Shown piece by piece: positions 23,875-33,389 of a DNA stretch of 35,906 bases. Source of the stretch: Lachnospiraceae bacterium UBA5895 (GTDB taxonomy: Bacteria > Bacillota > Clostridia > Lachnospirales > Lachnospiraceae); the NCBI GenBank assembly GCA_002431915.1, contig DJEP01000075.1, positions 3,226 through 39,131 on the forward strand, read 5' to 3'. Position numbers and translations under genes: made by a program. The first letter of the stretch is position 1. Each line of letters opens with the position of its first letter. The notes under the pieces are model-generated. The model worked only from the letters and a program-made list of their open reading frames with translations. It ran no database searches and was not told where the DNA came from.

Positions 23875-25488
23875 TTAAGAAGTATATTTTTGCAGGGTGG
23901 AAGCAACAGCACCGGGACCGGTTATCATTTCTTCAAAATACCGGCAGACCATGGTATCCATGCCCAAAGCACATAAGTCTACACCCCAGATGGAGGCATC
24001 CGACAGAATATTTCCAAGTACTGCTTTCGTGTCAATGATATCGCCTAAGGCAATGCCTTTGACTATGGGAGTTAATTCCGCAAGTCTGGGATCGGGACTT
24101 AAAGTAAACTCTTTGCCCTGATCGTCAACTCCCATCAGGTAGCGCAGCCATCCGGCAAAAACCATAGGAATAAACTTCAGATCAGATACCTTCCGTGCAG
24201 GATCAGCAGCATAGGCTTTGATCGTTTCACCAAAGCGGATCGCCAGCTTCTGCGAGGTATCCGTGGCAATTCTCTGGGGAGTATCCGGCATGAAAGGATT
24301 GGGGATGCGGACATTTAATACCGTATCCAGAAATTCCTTCGGATCCAGGATGCCGGGATTGATAACTACAGGAAGACCCTCTGTATATCCAATCTGTTCC
24401 ACAAGCTTTTTAAGACTGGGATTTTTCATTTCCTCCGAGATCAGAGTATATCCAAGGAGACAACCGAAGACAGCGAGGGCAGTGTGCAGCGGATTCAGAC
24501 AGGTGCATACCTTCATTTTTTCCACTTTGTCTACCGTTTCTCTGGAAGTGAAGATAAGACCTCCCTTTTCCAAAGCAGGGCGCCCGTTCGGGAAATTATC
24601 CTCAATGACCAGATACTGACATTCTTCCGCATTAACAAAAGGTGCTACGTAAGTATGCTTGCCGGTGATCACGGGATCTAATTCTTCCACACCGTCTTTT
24701 TTCAGGAGCTCTTCAATGGAGGCATCCGGGCGGGGCGTAATTTTGTCGATCATGGTCCAGGGGAAGGAGACCTTACTACTTGTTTTAATATAAGTCTCAA
24801 ATTCTTTATCCGCCAGACCGTTCCGGGACCAGCCTTCTGCAAAGGCAGTGATGGCTGCTGCAAGTTTGTCACCATTATGGGAGCAGTTATCCATGCTTAC
24901 CATGGCAATCGGCTTTTCTCCCGCAAGAAATCTTGCATATAATAAAGAAGCCACTTTTCCGATATAACTGATGGGAGCCTCGGGACCGACAGTCAGATCT
25001 GTAGCAACCAGGGGAGAGAATTTACCGTCGGCTCCGTAGAGATTGTAGCCTTTTTCCGTAATGGTAAAGGTAGCCATCTGTAAACTGTCGGTGGTAAAAA
25101 TCTCTTTCAGACGGTTAAATTGCGCTGCATTATCGGAATCCAGTGCCAGAGATTCCACTACACTGCCGACTACCGTTTTTTCTACTGTGCCATCTGCTTT
25201 TAAGGTTACAAGAATGCTGTAATCATCATGAGGATGATTCATTTTTTGAATAATCTCATAATCGTAGCCTTCCGCTACTACCAGACCTCTGTCTAAGATC
25301 CCATGGTTCAACAGATCCTGTACCACATTTGCCTGGAAAGCACGGAAGATATTGCCGGCACCGAAATGAATCCAGAAAGGATTCTCTTTTGTGGATTTTG
25401 CAACAGCCTCGCGATCAAATTCAGGCAGAGCATAGCCTGCGTTTTCCCAGGACTTTCGATCTTTTAATCCTTCATTATTTAGTTTCAT
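23875..25488 (-). CDS. uxuB: D-mannonate oxidoreductase (fructuronate reductase)
   Basis: A member of the long-chain mannitol dehydrogenase family that reduces fructuronate to D-mannonate with NADH. The nucleotide-binding start is HFGAGNIFRAFQANVVQDLL (about residues 40-60). Catalytic-region motifs are MVSMDNCSHNGDKL and FPWTMIDKITPRPD, and IEDNFPNGRPALEKGG is typical of the UxuB branch. It has 537 residues, in the range of Firmicute enzymes. The start overlaps the end of uxuA by 14 bases, with AAGGAG inside uxuA nine bases upstream. Pairing with uxuA makes mannonate the likely product rather than another polyol. Confidence 0.92.
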   Translation of the reverse strand: MKLNNEGLKDRKSWENAGYALPEFDREAVAKSTKENPFWIHFGAGNIFRAFQANVVQDLLNHGILDRGLVVAEGYDYEIIQKMNHPHDDYSILVTLKADGTVEKTVVGSVVESLALDSDNAAQFNRLKEIFTTDSLQMATFTITEKGYNLYGADGKFSPLVATDLTVGPEAPISYIGKVASLLYARFLAGEKPIAMVSMDNCSHNGDKLAAAITAFAEGWSRNGLADKEFETYIKTSSKVSFPWTMIDKITPRPDASIEELLKKDGVEELDPVITGKHTYVAPFVNAEECQYLVIEDNFPNGRPALEKGGLIFTSRETVDKVEKMKVCTCLNPLHTALAVFGCLLGYTLISEEMKNPSLKKLVEQIGYTEGLPVVINPGILDPKEFLDTVLNVRIPNPFMPDTPQRIATDTSQKLAIRFGETIKAYAADPARKVSDLKFIPMVFAGWLRYLMGVDDQGKEFTLSPDPRLAELTPIVKGIALGDIIDTKAVLGNILSDASIWGVDLCALGMDTMVCRYFEEMITGPGAVASTLQKYTS

Positions 25489-26557
25489 AGCGGGTCACTC
25501 CTTTCTCGATAGCTTCCCAAAGTCCGTTCAGATAAGCCGCGCCGAGAGCTCGGTCATAGAGGCCGTAACCGGGCATGGCAACTTCACCCCAGATCATACG
25601 TCCGTGATCGGGACGGATGGGACCATCGAAACCGATCTCATACAGAGCACGCATGATTTCATACATATCAAAAGTGCCATCGGAGGACAGATGTGCGGCT
25701 TCCTCGAAATCCGTAGGACTGTTGAACTTCAAGTTACGGACATGAGCAAAATGAATGCGCCCCTTCAGGGAGCGGATCATATCCGGCAGATCATTTTCCA
25801 GATTGGTGCCATAGGAACCGGAACAGAAGGTGACACCGTTATGAGGGTTGTCTACCATCTGCATCATACGCAGGATGTTTTTCTTATTAATAATGATACG
25901 GGGCAGACCGAACACACTCCAGGCAGGATCATCGGGATGAATGGCCATGTTAATATCGTATTTGTCGCATACCGGCATGATGCGTTCCAGGAAATACTTC
26001 AGATTATCAAATAATTTTTCGTCATCGATATCCTGATACATTGCAAAAAGCTCTTTGATATGTGCCATGCGCTCAGGCTCCCAGCCGGGCATCACGGTGC
26101 CGTTGGTATCCCCGGCGATGGAGGCAAACATTTCTTCCGGTTTGATGGCATCTACGGCTTCCTGGGTATAAGCGAGAACAGTGGAACCGTCAGGGCGCTT
26201 TCTTGCAAGCTCGGTTCTGGTCCAGTCGAAGACCGGCATGAAATTATAACAGACCAGGTGAATATCTTCTCTTCCTAAATTTTCCAGTGTCTGAATATAG
26301 TTGTCGATATAGAGATCGCGATCGGGAGCACCGGTTTTGATGGCGTCATGGACGTTGACGCTTTCAATTCCGGAGATGTGCAGTCCCGCAGCAGCTACTT
26401 CTGCCTTCAGAGCAGCAATGCGCTCTCTGCTCCAGATCTCCCCGGGCGCGGTATCATATAAAGTAGTGATGACTCCGGTCACACCCGGAATCTGTCGGAT
26501 CTGAGATAAAGTTACGGTATCGAACTTGGATCCGTACCAGCGTAAAGTCATTTCCAT
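25475..26557 (-). CDS. uxuA: Mannonate dehydratase
   Basis: UxuA dehydrates D-mannonate to 2-keto-3-deoxygluconate in the hexuronate pathway. The N terminus MEMTLRWYGSKFDTVTLSQI plus RQIPGVTGVITTLYD is the family signature. The metal-binding and catalytic positions are in the TIM-barrel motifs VTFCSGSYGTN, IHFAHVRNLKF and RPDHGRMIWGE. The protein is 360 residues from ATG 26557, preferred over 26584 because GGAG lies six bases upstream and the family begins here. It is first in a two-gene minus-strand operon with uxuB, and divergent from a cupin-AraC regulator that is a likely controller. Confidence 0.95.
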   Translation of the reverse strand: MEMTLRWYGSKFDTVTLSQIRQIPGVTGVITTLYDTAPGEIWSRERIAALKAEVAAAGLHISGIESVNVHDAIKTGAPDRDLYIDNYIQTLENLGREDIHLVCYNFMPVFDWTRTELARKRPDGSTVLAYTQEAVDAIKPEEMFASIAGDTNGTVMPGWEPERMAHIKELFAMYQDIDDEKLFDNLKYFLERIMPVCDKYDINMAIHPDDPAWSVFGLPRIIINKKNILRMMQMVDNPHNGVTFCSGSYGTNLENDLPDMIRSLKGRIHFAHVRNLKFNSPTDFEEAAHLSSDGTFDMYEIMRALYEIGFDGPIRPDHGRMIWGEVAMPGYGLYDRALGAAYLNGLWEAIEKGVTRYETK

Positions 26558-26613
26558 AATTTTCTCCATTCTTTCCCATTGCATTGGGAAGGTAAATTTG
26601 ATTTGATAACTTT

Positions 26614-26619
26614 ATTATA
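26614..26619 (-). promoter_or_regulatory. Putative -10 element of the uxuA-uxuB operon
   Basis: A perfect minus-strand TATAAT, 57 bases before the uxuA start. The matching -35 region (near 26636-26642) is poor, suggesting dependence on an activator such as the divergently encoded AraC-type protein. Confidence 0.4.
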
Positions 26620-26662
26620 TTTTTTTACAAATAAAAGCGAAGTGGAAAGATTGTTTCTTATA

Positions 26663-26691
26663 TTGCAAAAGTTGCTGTCCTGATCTATTAT
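26663..26691 (+). promoter_or_regulatory. Promoter of the AraC-yesMN operon
   Basis: TTGCAA (26663-26668), a 17-base spacer and TATTAT (26686-26691), about 40 bases before the regulator start. Confidence 0.7.
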
Positions 26692-26729
26692 GAGGTAAAA
26701 GGAACTGTCACAGGAAGAAGAGATTTGAA

Positions 26730-27593
26730 ATGAAGAAAAAATTGCAAACTGTCTTTACCACAAGACAATACATGCTCTCCAAAGACTTTGAGATCTATTA
26801 TTATAATGAAAAATACACTTCTAAAATAGAGGCACATACCCATAATTATTATGAATTCTATTTTTTCATAGAAGGGGATGTTCAAATTCAGATTGAGGAC
26901 GAGATCTATCCGTTAAAATGCGGAGACATGGTGATCATACCTCCGGGACGCAGACACAGAGCCGTTGTGGAGCAGTCAAGCTGTCCCTATCGTCGTTTTG
27001 TATTCTGGATCAGCAGGGAATACGCAGGGCACCTGATGGCACAGTCTGCGGAATACGGTTATCTGATGCAGCAGGCACAGGTGCAGGGGAAGCTGATTTA
27101 TTCTCATGATGTGGTGGCATTTAACACGATCCAGTACAAAATTTTCCAGCTGATCGAGGAGACACAGATGGAGCGTTATGGGCGGGAGGCAAGGGTGCCG
27201 CTTCTGGTGAGTGACCTGATCCTGCACCTGAATCGTGAGATCTACGAAAGAGAGCATCCGGTGAAGATACGGGAGGAAAATTTATACCAGAACCTGCTTT
27301 ATTATATTGAACAGAATCTGGAGGAAGACCTCTCTCTGGACAGACTGGCTTCTACGTTTTTCGTGAGCAGATATTACATTGCCCACATTTTCAAGGAACA
27401 GGCGGGTATTTCCGTGCATCAGTATATTTTGAAAAAAAGAATGCAGGCATGCAGGGAAGCTATTTTAGGCGCAGAAAATATCAGTAAGGTTTATGAACGT
27501 TACGGATTTCAGGACTATTCCAGCTTTTACCGGGCGTTCCGGAAGGAGTACGGCATGTCTCCCAAGGAGTATCGGGAGGAGCAACTGAGATAA
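26730..27593 (+). CDS. AraC-family regulator with N-terminal cupin
   Basis: A 287-residue cytosolic regulator. The cupin sensor domain at about residues 20-110 shows EAHTHNYYEFYFFIEGDVQI and KCGDMVIIPPGRRHRAVV, the ligand-binding barrel of sugar-sensing AraC proteins. The C-terminal double HTH at about 190-287 shows LDRLASTFFVSRYYIAHIFK and VYERYGFQDYSSFYRAFRKE. It is divergent from uxuA-uxuB across 172 bases and is followed 20 bases later by a sensor kinase gene. It probably controls uxuA-uxuB, and perhaps the downstream importer. The inducer cannot be read from sequence. Confidence 0.9.
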   Translation: MKKKLQTVFTTRQYMLSKDFEIYYYNEKYTSKIEAHTHNYYEFYFFIEGDVQIQIEDEIYPLKCGDMVIIPPGRRHRAVVEQSSCPYRRFVFWISREYAGHLMAQSAEYGYLMQQAQVQGKLIYSHDVVAFNTIQYKIFQLIEETQMERYGREARVPLLVSDLILHLNREIYEREHPVKIREENLYQNLLYYIEQNLEEDLSLDRLASTFFVSRYYIAHIFKEQAGISVHQYILKKRMQACREAILGAENISKVYERYGFQDYSSFYRAFRKEYGMSPKEYREEQLR

Positions 27594-27613
27594 GTGAGCA
27601 AAGGATAAAATAT

Positions 27614-29380
27614 ATGAAAAACGGTATAAAACAGCAAATGAAAAATAGATTCAACAACTTGAAAATATCAAAGAAAATGATATTGGTATATTTCTGTTTT
27701 GCCAGTATTTTTTTCCTGATTGCGTTTGCATCCTTACAGGTCAGTTTCAACATTTATTCAGAAAAATTATATGAAAAGTCATTGCAGGAACTGGATTTTT
27801 TTGCACAAAAAGTAAACGACGGACTGGATGAAGTGGAAAGTAAGAGCTTTAATCTGGCGTTAGATACAGCAGTGCAGGAAAATCTGCAGGATATGCTGAA
27901 AGAATCGCAGTGGTCTTATGAATATAATCGCAGGCTTTATAAAATGCGGACGATTCTATTGAATGAAATGGATCCGTTATCCTGTATCCAATCTATAACC
28001 TATATAGATCCGTATGGAGTAAAGCAGGAGGTAGGAACTTCTGCATGGACCATTCCGGAAGAAAGCATGAATGAATTTTTGGAAATGTCAAAGGAAGCCC
28101 AGGGCGCATTTGTATCGTATGGTCCTACAGAAGACTGCCCCTATCTGATTGCAGGAAGGCAGATACGAAACCGGCTGGATATGAGCTTGAAGGATATGGG
28201 AACCATAATGCTGGTCTGTAATATCAGTGACATTATTGCAAAAAACAAAAGCAGGCTGGAATCGCCCCAGGCATCGGTTGTAGTTTATTCCGGAAATGAT
28301 ATTATTTATAAGGATGAAACGTCTGACGGAATGATATTACCCACATATCGGGAAAATTCAAGCTATGAGATTAAGACCTATCATGGGAAAAAATATTTTA
28401 TGTGTTATCTGCATTCGGACGAGACAGACTGGATGTATGTAAATTATTTTCCGTATTCCGATATTTTCGGGCAGGTGCAGTCCATGCGATATCTGCTGTT
28501 TGGCTGTTTCGCAGTGATATTTGTACTGCTGGTATTCTGCATGAACCGTGTGGCAAAGATTATCACAGAACCATTGGAACATCTGACTTTATCCATGCAG
28601 ATTGTAGAGGACGGTAATTTTCAGGCGGCGAAAGATGTTCTGACAGAGACTGACAGACAGGATGAAATCGGCATTCTTACCAAGGATTTCCGGGTCATGG
28701 TAGAACAGGTGGACGAATTGATCCGGGAAAATTATGAAAAGCAGATACTGCTGCAGGATACAAAATACAAAATGCTGCGGGCACAGATTAACCCTCATTT
28801 CTTATATAATACTCTGAATGTAATTAACTGGATGGTAAAAGCAAAGAGAAACGAGGAAGCGGGGAAAATGATTGTGGAATTGGGAGCCATTCTGCACTAC
28901 TCTTTTGCACAAAATCCATATGCTACGATCCAGGAGGAACTGGATATGGTGAAAAGCTTTGTGGCAATCCAGAAGACCCGCTATCAGGGACGTATTGAGT
29001 TTGATGTTACTGCTGAGGGAGAATTGGAGAGATATTATACACCGCGAATGATATTACAGCCGTTAGTTGAGAATGCCATCAGCTATGGTGCGGAGCCTTA
29101 TCTGGAAATATGCAGGATTACGGTTACAGTCAGGGAAGAGGCGGAAAGTATTATCATGGTTGTGCGGGACACCGGTGCAGGAATGTCACAGGAAGAGCTG
29201 GAAGCTGTCAGAAATTCCGATTACAAGCCAAAAGGACATGGCATCGGACTAAAAAATATCAGAGAACGTCTGGCTATGGATGACAGCAGAAGCACCTTCC
29301 GGATAGAAAGTGAAATCGGAAAGGGAACCCGCGTGGAAATACACATACAGAAGAGAACCGAGGTAGAAAATCATGTATAA
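27614..29380 (+). CDS. Sensor histidine kinase, YesM-like
   Basis: A membrane kinase of 588 residues. It has a membrane segment at about 20-43 (MILVYFCFASIFFLIAFASL), an extracellular sensing region to about residue 284, a second membrane segment at about 285-307, and a HAMP-like segment. The His_kinase domain has the phospho-acceptor in RAQINPHFLYNTLN (His395). The HATPase domain has the N box LQPLVENAISYG, DTGAGMS, and GHGIGLKNIRERL. This is the YesM/LytS class that senses sugars near importers. It overlaps the response regulator gene by eight bases, and AAAGGATA precedes its start. Confidence 0.93.
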   Translation: MKNGIKQQMKNRFNNLKISKKMILVYFCFASIFFLIAFASLQVSFNIYSEKLYEKSLQELDFFAQKVNDGLDEVESKSFNLALDTAVQENLQDMLKESQWSYEYNRRLYKMRTILLNEMDPLSCIQSITYIDPYGVKQEVGTSAWTIPEESMNEFLEMSKEAQGAFVSYGPTEDCPYLIAGRQIRNRLDMSLKDMGTIMLVCNISDIIAKNKSRLESPQASVVVYSGNDIIYKDETSDGMILPTYRENSSYEIKTYHGKKYFMCYLHSDETDWMYVNYFPYSDIFGQVQSMRYLLFGCFAVIFVLLVFCMNRVAKIITEPLEHLTLSMQIVEDGNFQAAKDVLTETDRQDEIGILTKDFRVMVEQVDELIRENYEKQILLQDTKYKMLRAQINPHFLYNTLNVINWMVKAKRNEEAGKMIVELGAILHYSFAQNPYATIQEELDMVKSFVAIQKTRYQGRIEFDVTAEGELERYYTPRMILQPLVENAISYGAEPYLEICRITVTVREEAESIIMVVRDTGAGMSQEELEAVRNSDYKPKGHGIGLKNIRERLAMDDSRSTFRIESEIGKGTRVEIHIQKRTEVENHV

Positions 29381-30923
29381 ATTAATGATAGTGGATGACG
29401 AACAAATTGAGAGAGAAGGAATGGCAGAATTCATTCCCTGGGAAAAATATGACATTGAATTATCGGGAACCGCATGGAATGGACTGGATGCTTTTGAACA
29501 GATTCAGAAAAATCAGCCGGATATCGTACTGACAGATATTAAGATGCCGATCATGGATGGCATTGCCCTGATCGGCAAGATCACGGAGAACTTTCCTGAC
29601 ATACGTATCATTGTGCTGTCGGGGTACGGAGAATATGAGTACACCAGCAAGGCAATGGAATACGGTGTCCGCCATTACATATTGAAACCCTGCGATGAAG
29701 AAAAAATCGTATCGGTTCTGGAAAATGTAAAGGAAGAGATCCGGAAGAAACAGGACAGTAAGGAAAAAGAGCAGGAGTATCATAAGATCAAGCGTCGGAT
29801 GCTACCTCGTGCAAAAGAAGAAATGTTCCGGAATATTCTGCTTAAACGTAATCTTCCGGAGGGAGACCAGGAACTGCTGCAGCAGGAACTGGAAGGAATC
29901 GGAGACAGGGTCATTCTGCTGGCAATGAAAAACAGTACGATCGGATTTGATTATCTGGAGCAGTTTATTCTTGGGAATATATTGTATGAAATACTGAAAC
30001 TCCCGGAAATGCCTTTATCCGCAGCGGTGGGAGATACCGTCTTTTTCCTTCTGGATGCCGGGAACGTGGAAGGGCTGGAAGCAGCGGTAGAGAAAACAAA
30101 ACTGGAATTTTCCCGGAAAAAGACAGTCAATATTGTGGCTGCAGTGAGCCGCTCCGGAGAGTTTTCCACAATTAACAATCTGTATGAGCAGATCCTGTAT
30201 TTGTATGAACTGGCGGAAAAAAGGAAAAATGATGGATATTTAAGCTATGAGAAAACAGAGGATGAAACGACGGAGCACAGTGATTTTTTCTTTGATTTTT
30301 CCAGAATCCTTCACGCAGAGAGATATGATGAGGTTTTATTTGAAATCAGTCTGGCGTTGAAAAAAATGGAATTGCAAAAATATTCTCAAAAACAAAAAAA
30401 CAAAATGTGCCGGATTTTTGTACTGGCGTGTGCACAGAAAGAAAACAAAAGCGATATGGAGCTGCCTCAGTTTGAGAATATAATGGAGGAACAGGAACTC
30501 CTGACAGAACTGACAGCCTGGGTGGCGAAAAGCCTTGTTCTGTATCAGGAAGACAAGCAGAGTATGCGGATGCAGGAAATTCTGGAGGTGATTTATTGCA
30601 ATCTGACGAATACGGAATTGAACATTCAATATATGGCAAAAGAGATTTTGTTTATGAATGAAGATTATTTTGGCCGCCTGTTTGGTAAGGCTATGCAGGT
30701 GAAATTTTCCACTTATCTGGAAGAAGTGAGGATTCGGATGGCAAAAAGGCTGCTTTCTTACGACAACGATATGAAAATAGCTGACCTTACAGAACTGGTA
30801 GGATATCCTTCCGATGGGCAATATTTTTCTAAGATTTTCCGCAAAATATGTGGGAAAGCACCATCAGAATATAGAGAAGAGTTGAAAAAAGAAGATACAG
30901 AAAAGTCGGATTTGTACAAATGA
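29373..30923 (+). CDS. Response regulator with AraC-type DNA-binding domain, YesN-like
   Basis: A cytosolic regulator of 516 residues. The receiver domain (about 1-120) has the acidic pair Asp8/Asp9, the phospho-acceptor Asp55 in VLTDIKMPIMDG and Lys105 in YILKPCDEE. A long middle region of unknown role follows. The C-terminal double HTH (about 405-505) carries IQYMAKEILFMNEDYFGRLF and IADLTELVGYPSDGQYFSKI. It is the partner of the kinase just upstream, with an eight-base overlap and GAGG eight bases before the start. The importer operon that starts 97 bases downstream is its expected target, as in many YesMN-SBP loci. Confidence 0.93.
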   Translation: MYKLMIVDDEQIEREGMAEFIPWEKYDIELSGTAWNGLDAFEQIQKNQPDIVLTDIKMPIMDGIALIGKITENFPDIRIIVLSGYGEYEYTSKAMEYGVRHYILKPCDEEKIVSVLENVKEEIRKKQDSKEKEQEYHKIKRRMLPRAKEEMFRNILLKRNLPEGDQELLQQELEGIGDRVILLAMKNSTIGFDYLEQFILGNILYEILKLPEMPLSAAVGDTVFFLLDAGNVEGLEAAVEKTKLEFSRKKTVNIVAAVSRSGEFSTINNLYEQILYLYELAEKRKNDGYLSYEKTEDETTEHSDFFFDFSRILHAERYDEVLFEISLALKKMELQKYSQKQKNKMCRIFVLACAQKENKSDMELPQFENIMEEQELLTELTAWVAKSLVLYQEDKQSMRMQEILEVIYCNLTNTELNIQYMAKEILFMNEDYFGRLFGKAMQVKFSTYLEEVRIRMAKRLLSYDNDMKIADLTELVGYPSDGQYFSKIFRKICGKAPSEYREELKKEDTEKSDLYK

Positions 30924-30963
30924 CATATCTGATTCTTCCATTTTTATTTGCTAAATACCGTTT

Positions 30964-30969
30964 TATAAT
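30964..30969 (+). promoter_or_regulatory. Putative -10 element of the second importer operon
   Basis: A perfect TATAAT 51 bases before the SBP start, with no good -35 at 16-18 bases. This fits a promoter that needs the YesN-like activator. Confidence 0.45.
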
Positions 30970-31020
30970 AACATTATCAAAGCTGATCAACAACACAGCA
31001 AAGAAAAAGGAGAAGAAGGT

Positions 31021-32403
31021 ATGAAAAAGAAAGTTTGTAAAACTCTGGGGCTGCTTTTGGCAGGAACTATGCTGATGTCTCTGGTGGGATGCGGCAGCAC
31101 AGATGAAACAACACAGGCAAGTCAGTCTGCCGGTACAACGACCGCTGCAACTGCGGCAGCAGGTACTCAGGCAGAAAACACAGATGCTGAACCTATTACT
31201 ATTAAAATCACCTGGTGGGGTGGTGATGGAAGACATGCTTCCACACAGAAAGTTCTGGATCTGTATACACAGGAACATCCCAATGTAACCTTTGAAGCAC
31301 TTCCCGCAGGCTGGGACGGATATTTCGATAAATTATCCATCCAGGCAGCTTCCGGAAGCATGCCGGATATCGTGCAGATGGATTACCTGTACATTTCCAC
31401 TTACGCAAAGAACAACTCTCTGGCAGATCTGCAGTCCTATATTGACAGCGGTGCCATTGATACATCCAATGTGGCAGAAAGCCTTCTGGCTACCGGAAAT
31501 ATAGACGGCAAGATGGTAGGAATTCCTCTTTCCACATCTGCTCTGGCAGTGACTTACAACCCTACCGTGATCGAAGCAGCAGGTGCAGAAGTACCTACCG
31601 ATGACTGGACCTGGGATGATTATATTGCAATGAATAAAAAGGTAGCAGAGTACACCGGACAACCCAGTGCGCTGGCAGCAACCGCAGGTATCTTCGGCGA
31701 CACCAATATTTTCAACTACTGGGTACGTTCCCATGGCGCAACCCTGTTCAATGAAGACGGAACAGATCTTGGCTATACAGATGATGCAATTGCAGCAGAA
31801 TTCTTCCAGATGTGGAAGGATATGGCAGACACTAATGTGGCACCGGATGCAGATGAGCAGTCCCAGATTGCAGGTCTTGGTAAGGAAGGACTCCCCATCG
31901 TTACCGATGAAGCTGCATCTGATATTGAGTGGAACAACCTGGCAACCACTGTCAGCAGCATCAACGATCATCTGAAACTGGCAGTAATGCCCAACTCTAC
32001 TGATAACGGCATGTGGTTAAAACCCGGCATGTTCTTCAGCGTAGCTGAGACTTCCCAGGTAAAGGATGAATGTGTGAAATTCATTGACTGGTTCATCAAC
32101 TCTGAAGAAGCGAATGCAATTATCGCCGGAGAGAGAGGAACCCCTGTATCCTCCGCAATCCGTGAATATATGGTAAACTCCGGAACCCTGACCACACAGC
32201 AGCAGGAAATGTTTGACTACACAGACAAGGTAGCAGAGATCGCAGGAGATACTCCTGCTCCCGATCCCAGCGGAATCTCTGAGATCAATGCAGCTTTCGC
32301 TAATGTCGGTAACAGCGTACTGTACGGCAAGATGACTGCAGATGAGGCGGCAGCTGAGTTCAGAAAACAGGTAAAATCAATTCTGGCAAATAACGCACAG
32401 TAA
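31021..32403 (+). CDS. Extracellular sugar-binding lipoprotein of a second importer (YesO/UgpB-type)
   Basis: A 460-residue family 1 solute-binding protein. The signal peptide ends in the lipobox LVGC, with lipidated Cys24, followed by a Thr/Ala/Gln-rich linker. The mature domain begins ITIKITWWGGDGRHASTQKV and has the typical AASGSMPDIVQMDYLYISTY and FINSEEANAIIAGERGTPVS elements. It is about 80 residues shorter than the first binding protein and clearly from a different subgroup, so the two importers probably take different oligosaccharides. GGAGAAGG precedes the start. It is directly downstream of the two-component genes. Confidence 0.92.
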   Translation: MKKKVCKTLGLLLAGTMLMSLVGCGSTDETTQASQSAGTTTAATAAAGTQAENTDAEPITIKITWWGGDGRHASTQKVLDLYTQEHPNVTFEALPAGWDGYFDKLSIQAASGSMPDIVQMDYLYISTYAKNNSLADLQSYIDSGAIDTSNVAESLLATGNIDGKMVGIPLSTSALAVTYNPTVIEAAGAEVPTDDWTWDDYIAMNKKVAEYTGQPSALAATAGIFGDTNIFNYWVRSHGATLFNEDGTDLGYTDDAIAAEFFQMWKDMADTNVAPDADEQSQIAGLGKEGLPIVTDEAASDIEWNNLATTVSSINDHLKLAVMPNSTDNGMWLKPGMFFSVAETSQVKDECVKFIDWFINSEEANAIIAGERGTPVSSAIREYMVNSGTLTTQQQEMFDYTDKVAEIAGDTPAPDPSGISEINAAFANVGNSVLYGKMTADEAAAEFRKQVKSILANNAQ

Positions 32404-32414
32404 GAATAAAAACG

Positions 32415-32449
32415 AAAGAGGAAGAGGATAAAATCTTCTTCCTCTTTTT
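32415..32449 (+). terminator. Intercistronic hairpin after the second SBP gene
   Basis: AAAGAGGAAGA (32415-32425) pairs with 32437-32447, followed by further T's. It sits in the 65-base gap before the permease gene, the same position as the hairpin in the first importer operon. Confidence 0.75.
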
Positions 32450-32468
32450 CAGAAAGGCAGGGCTTTGT

Positions 32469-33389
32469 ATGAGTGCGAAAAGAATTCCCGGGAAAGGTGC
32501 CTATAAGAAACAGGATAATATCGCCGGCTACATTATGCTGGCACCCTGGTTGTTCGGATTCATTTTAATGTGGTTTTTACCCATGTTGATCTCTATCTAT
32601 TATTCATTCACTAATTTTAATCTGCTGAATGATGCGAAATTTATCTGGTTTAATAACTATATCAGACTGTTTACCCAGGACGATTTGTTCTGGCAGGCAT
32701 TAAAAGTTACTTTTATCTATGTATTGTTCTTGGTACCTTTAAGACTTGCATTTGCATTGTTTGTCGCAATGCTCTTAAATAAGAAACATAAAGGTTTGGG
32801 ACTATATCGAACCATTTACTATATACCTTCCATTATCGGCGGAAGCATTGCCGTATCCATCGTATGGAGACAGATCTTCGGTAATAAGGGTGTTATCATG
32901 TCAATCCTGGCCGCCGTAGGCATTGAGCAGAAGACATCCCTGCTTGGTAATCCAAGCACTGCGCTGGCAGTGATTATCCTGATGGGTGTATGGCAGTTCG
33001 GATCTTCCATGCTGATCTTCCTGGCAGCGCTGAAGCAGATTCCCACTTCGCTGTATGAATCGGCCATGGTGGATGGTGCCAGACCCTGGAAAATATTTAT
33101 TAAGATCACGCTCCCTATGTTGACACCGACCATTTTCTTCAATCTGATCTTACAGATCGTAAATGGTTTCCGTGTATTTACAGAGAGCTATGTCATCACC
33201 GATGGCGGTCCTCTGAACAGCACTTTATCTTATGTATTGTATCTGTACAGAAGAGCATTTACCTATTTTGATATGGGTTACAGCTGTGCACTTGCATGGA
33301 TCCTGGTTATCATTATCGGTGCATTTACCGTTGTTTTATTCAAGACACAGAACAACTGGGTACATTATGAGACAGGAGGAAACGACTAA
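32469..33389 (+). CDS. Sugar ABC transporter permease (UgpA/YesP-type)
   Basis: A 306-residue permease with six likely membrane segments. The N-terminal AGYIMLAPWLFGFILMWFLP and SIYYSFTNFNLL are typical of the first CUT1 permease. The EAA loop reads YESAMVDGARPWKIFIKITL. It shares a base with the next gene (stop and start as TAATG), so translation is coupled. GAAAGG lies about 12 bases before the start. Its partners are the binding protein upstream and the permease downstream. Confidence 0.93.
   Translation: MSAKRIPGKGAYKKQDNIAGYIMLAPWLFGFILMWFLPMLISIYYSFTNFNLLNDAKFIWFNNYIRLFTQDDLFWQALKVTFIYVLFLVPLRLAFALFVAMLLNKKHKGLGLYRTIYYIPSIIGGSIAVSIVWRQIFGNKGVIMSILAAVGIEQKTSLLGNPSTALAVIILMGVWQFGSSMLIFLAALKQIPTSLYESAMVDGARPWKIFIKITLPMLTPTIFFNLILQIVNGFRVFTESYVITDGGPLNSTLSYVLYLYRRAFTYFDMGYSCALAWILVIIIGAFTVVLFKTQNNWVHYETGGND

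Noticed and set aside
31333..31971. A 212-codon minus-strand open frame opposite the second binding protein
   Set aside because: Antisense to a clear lipoprotein gene, with no plausible start signal or domain.
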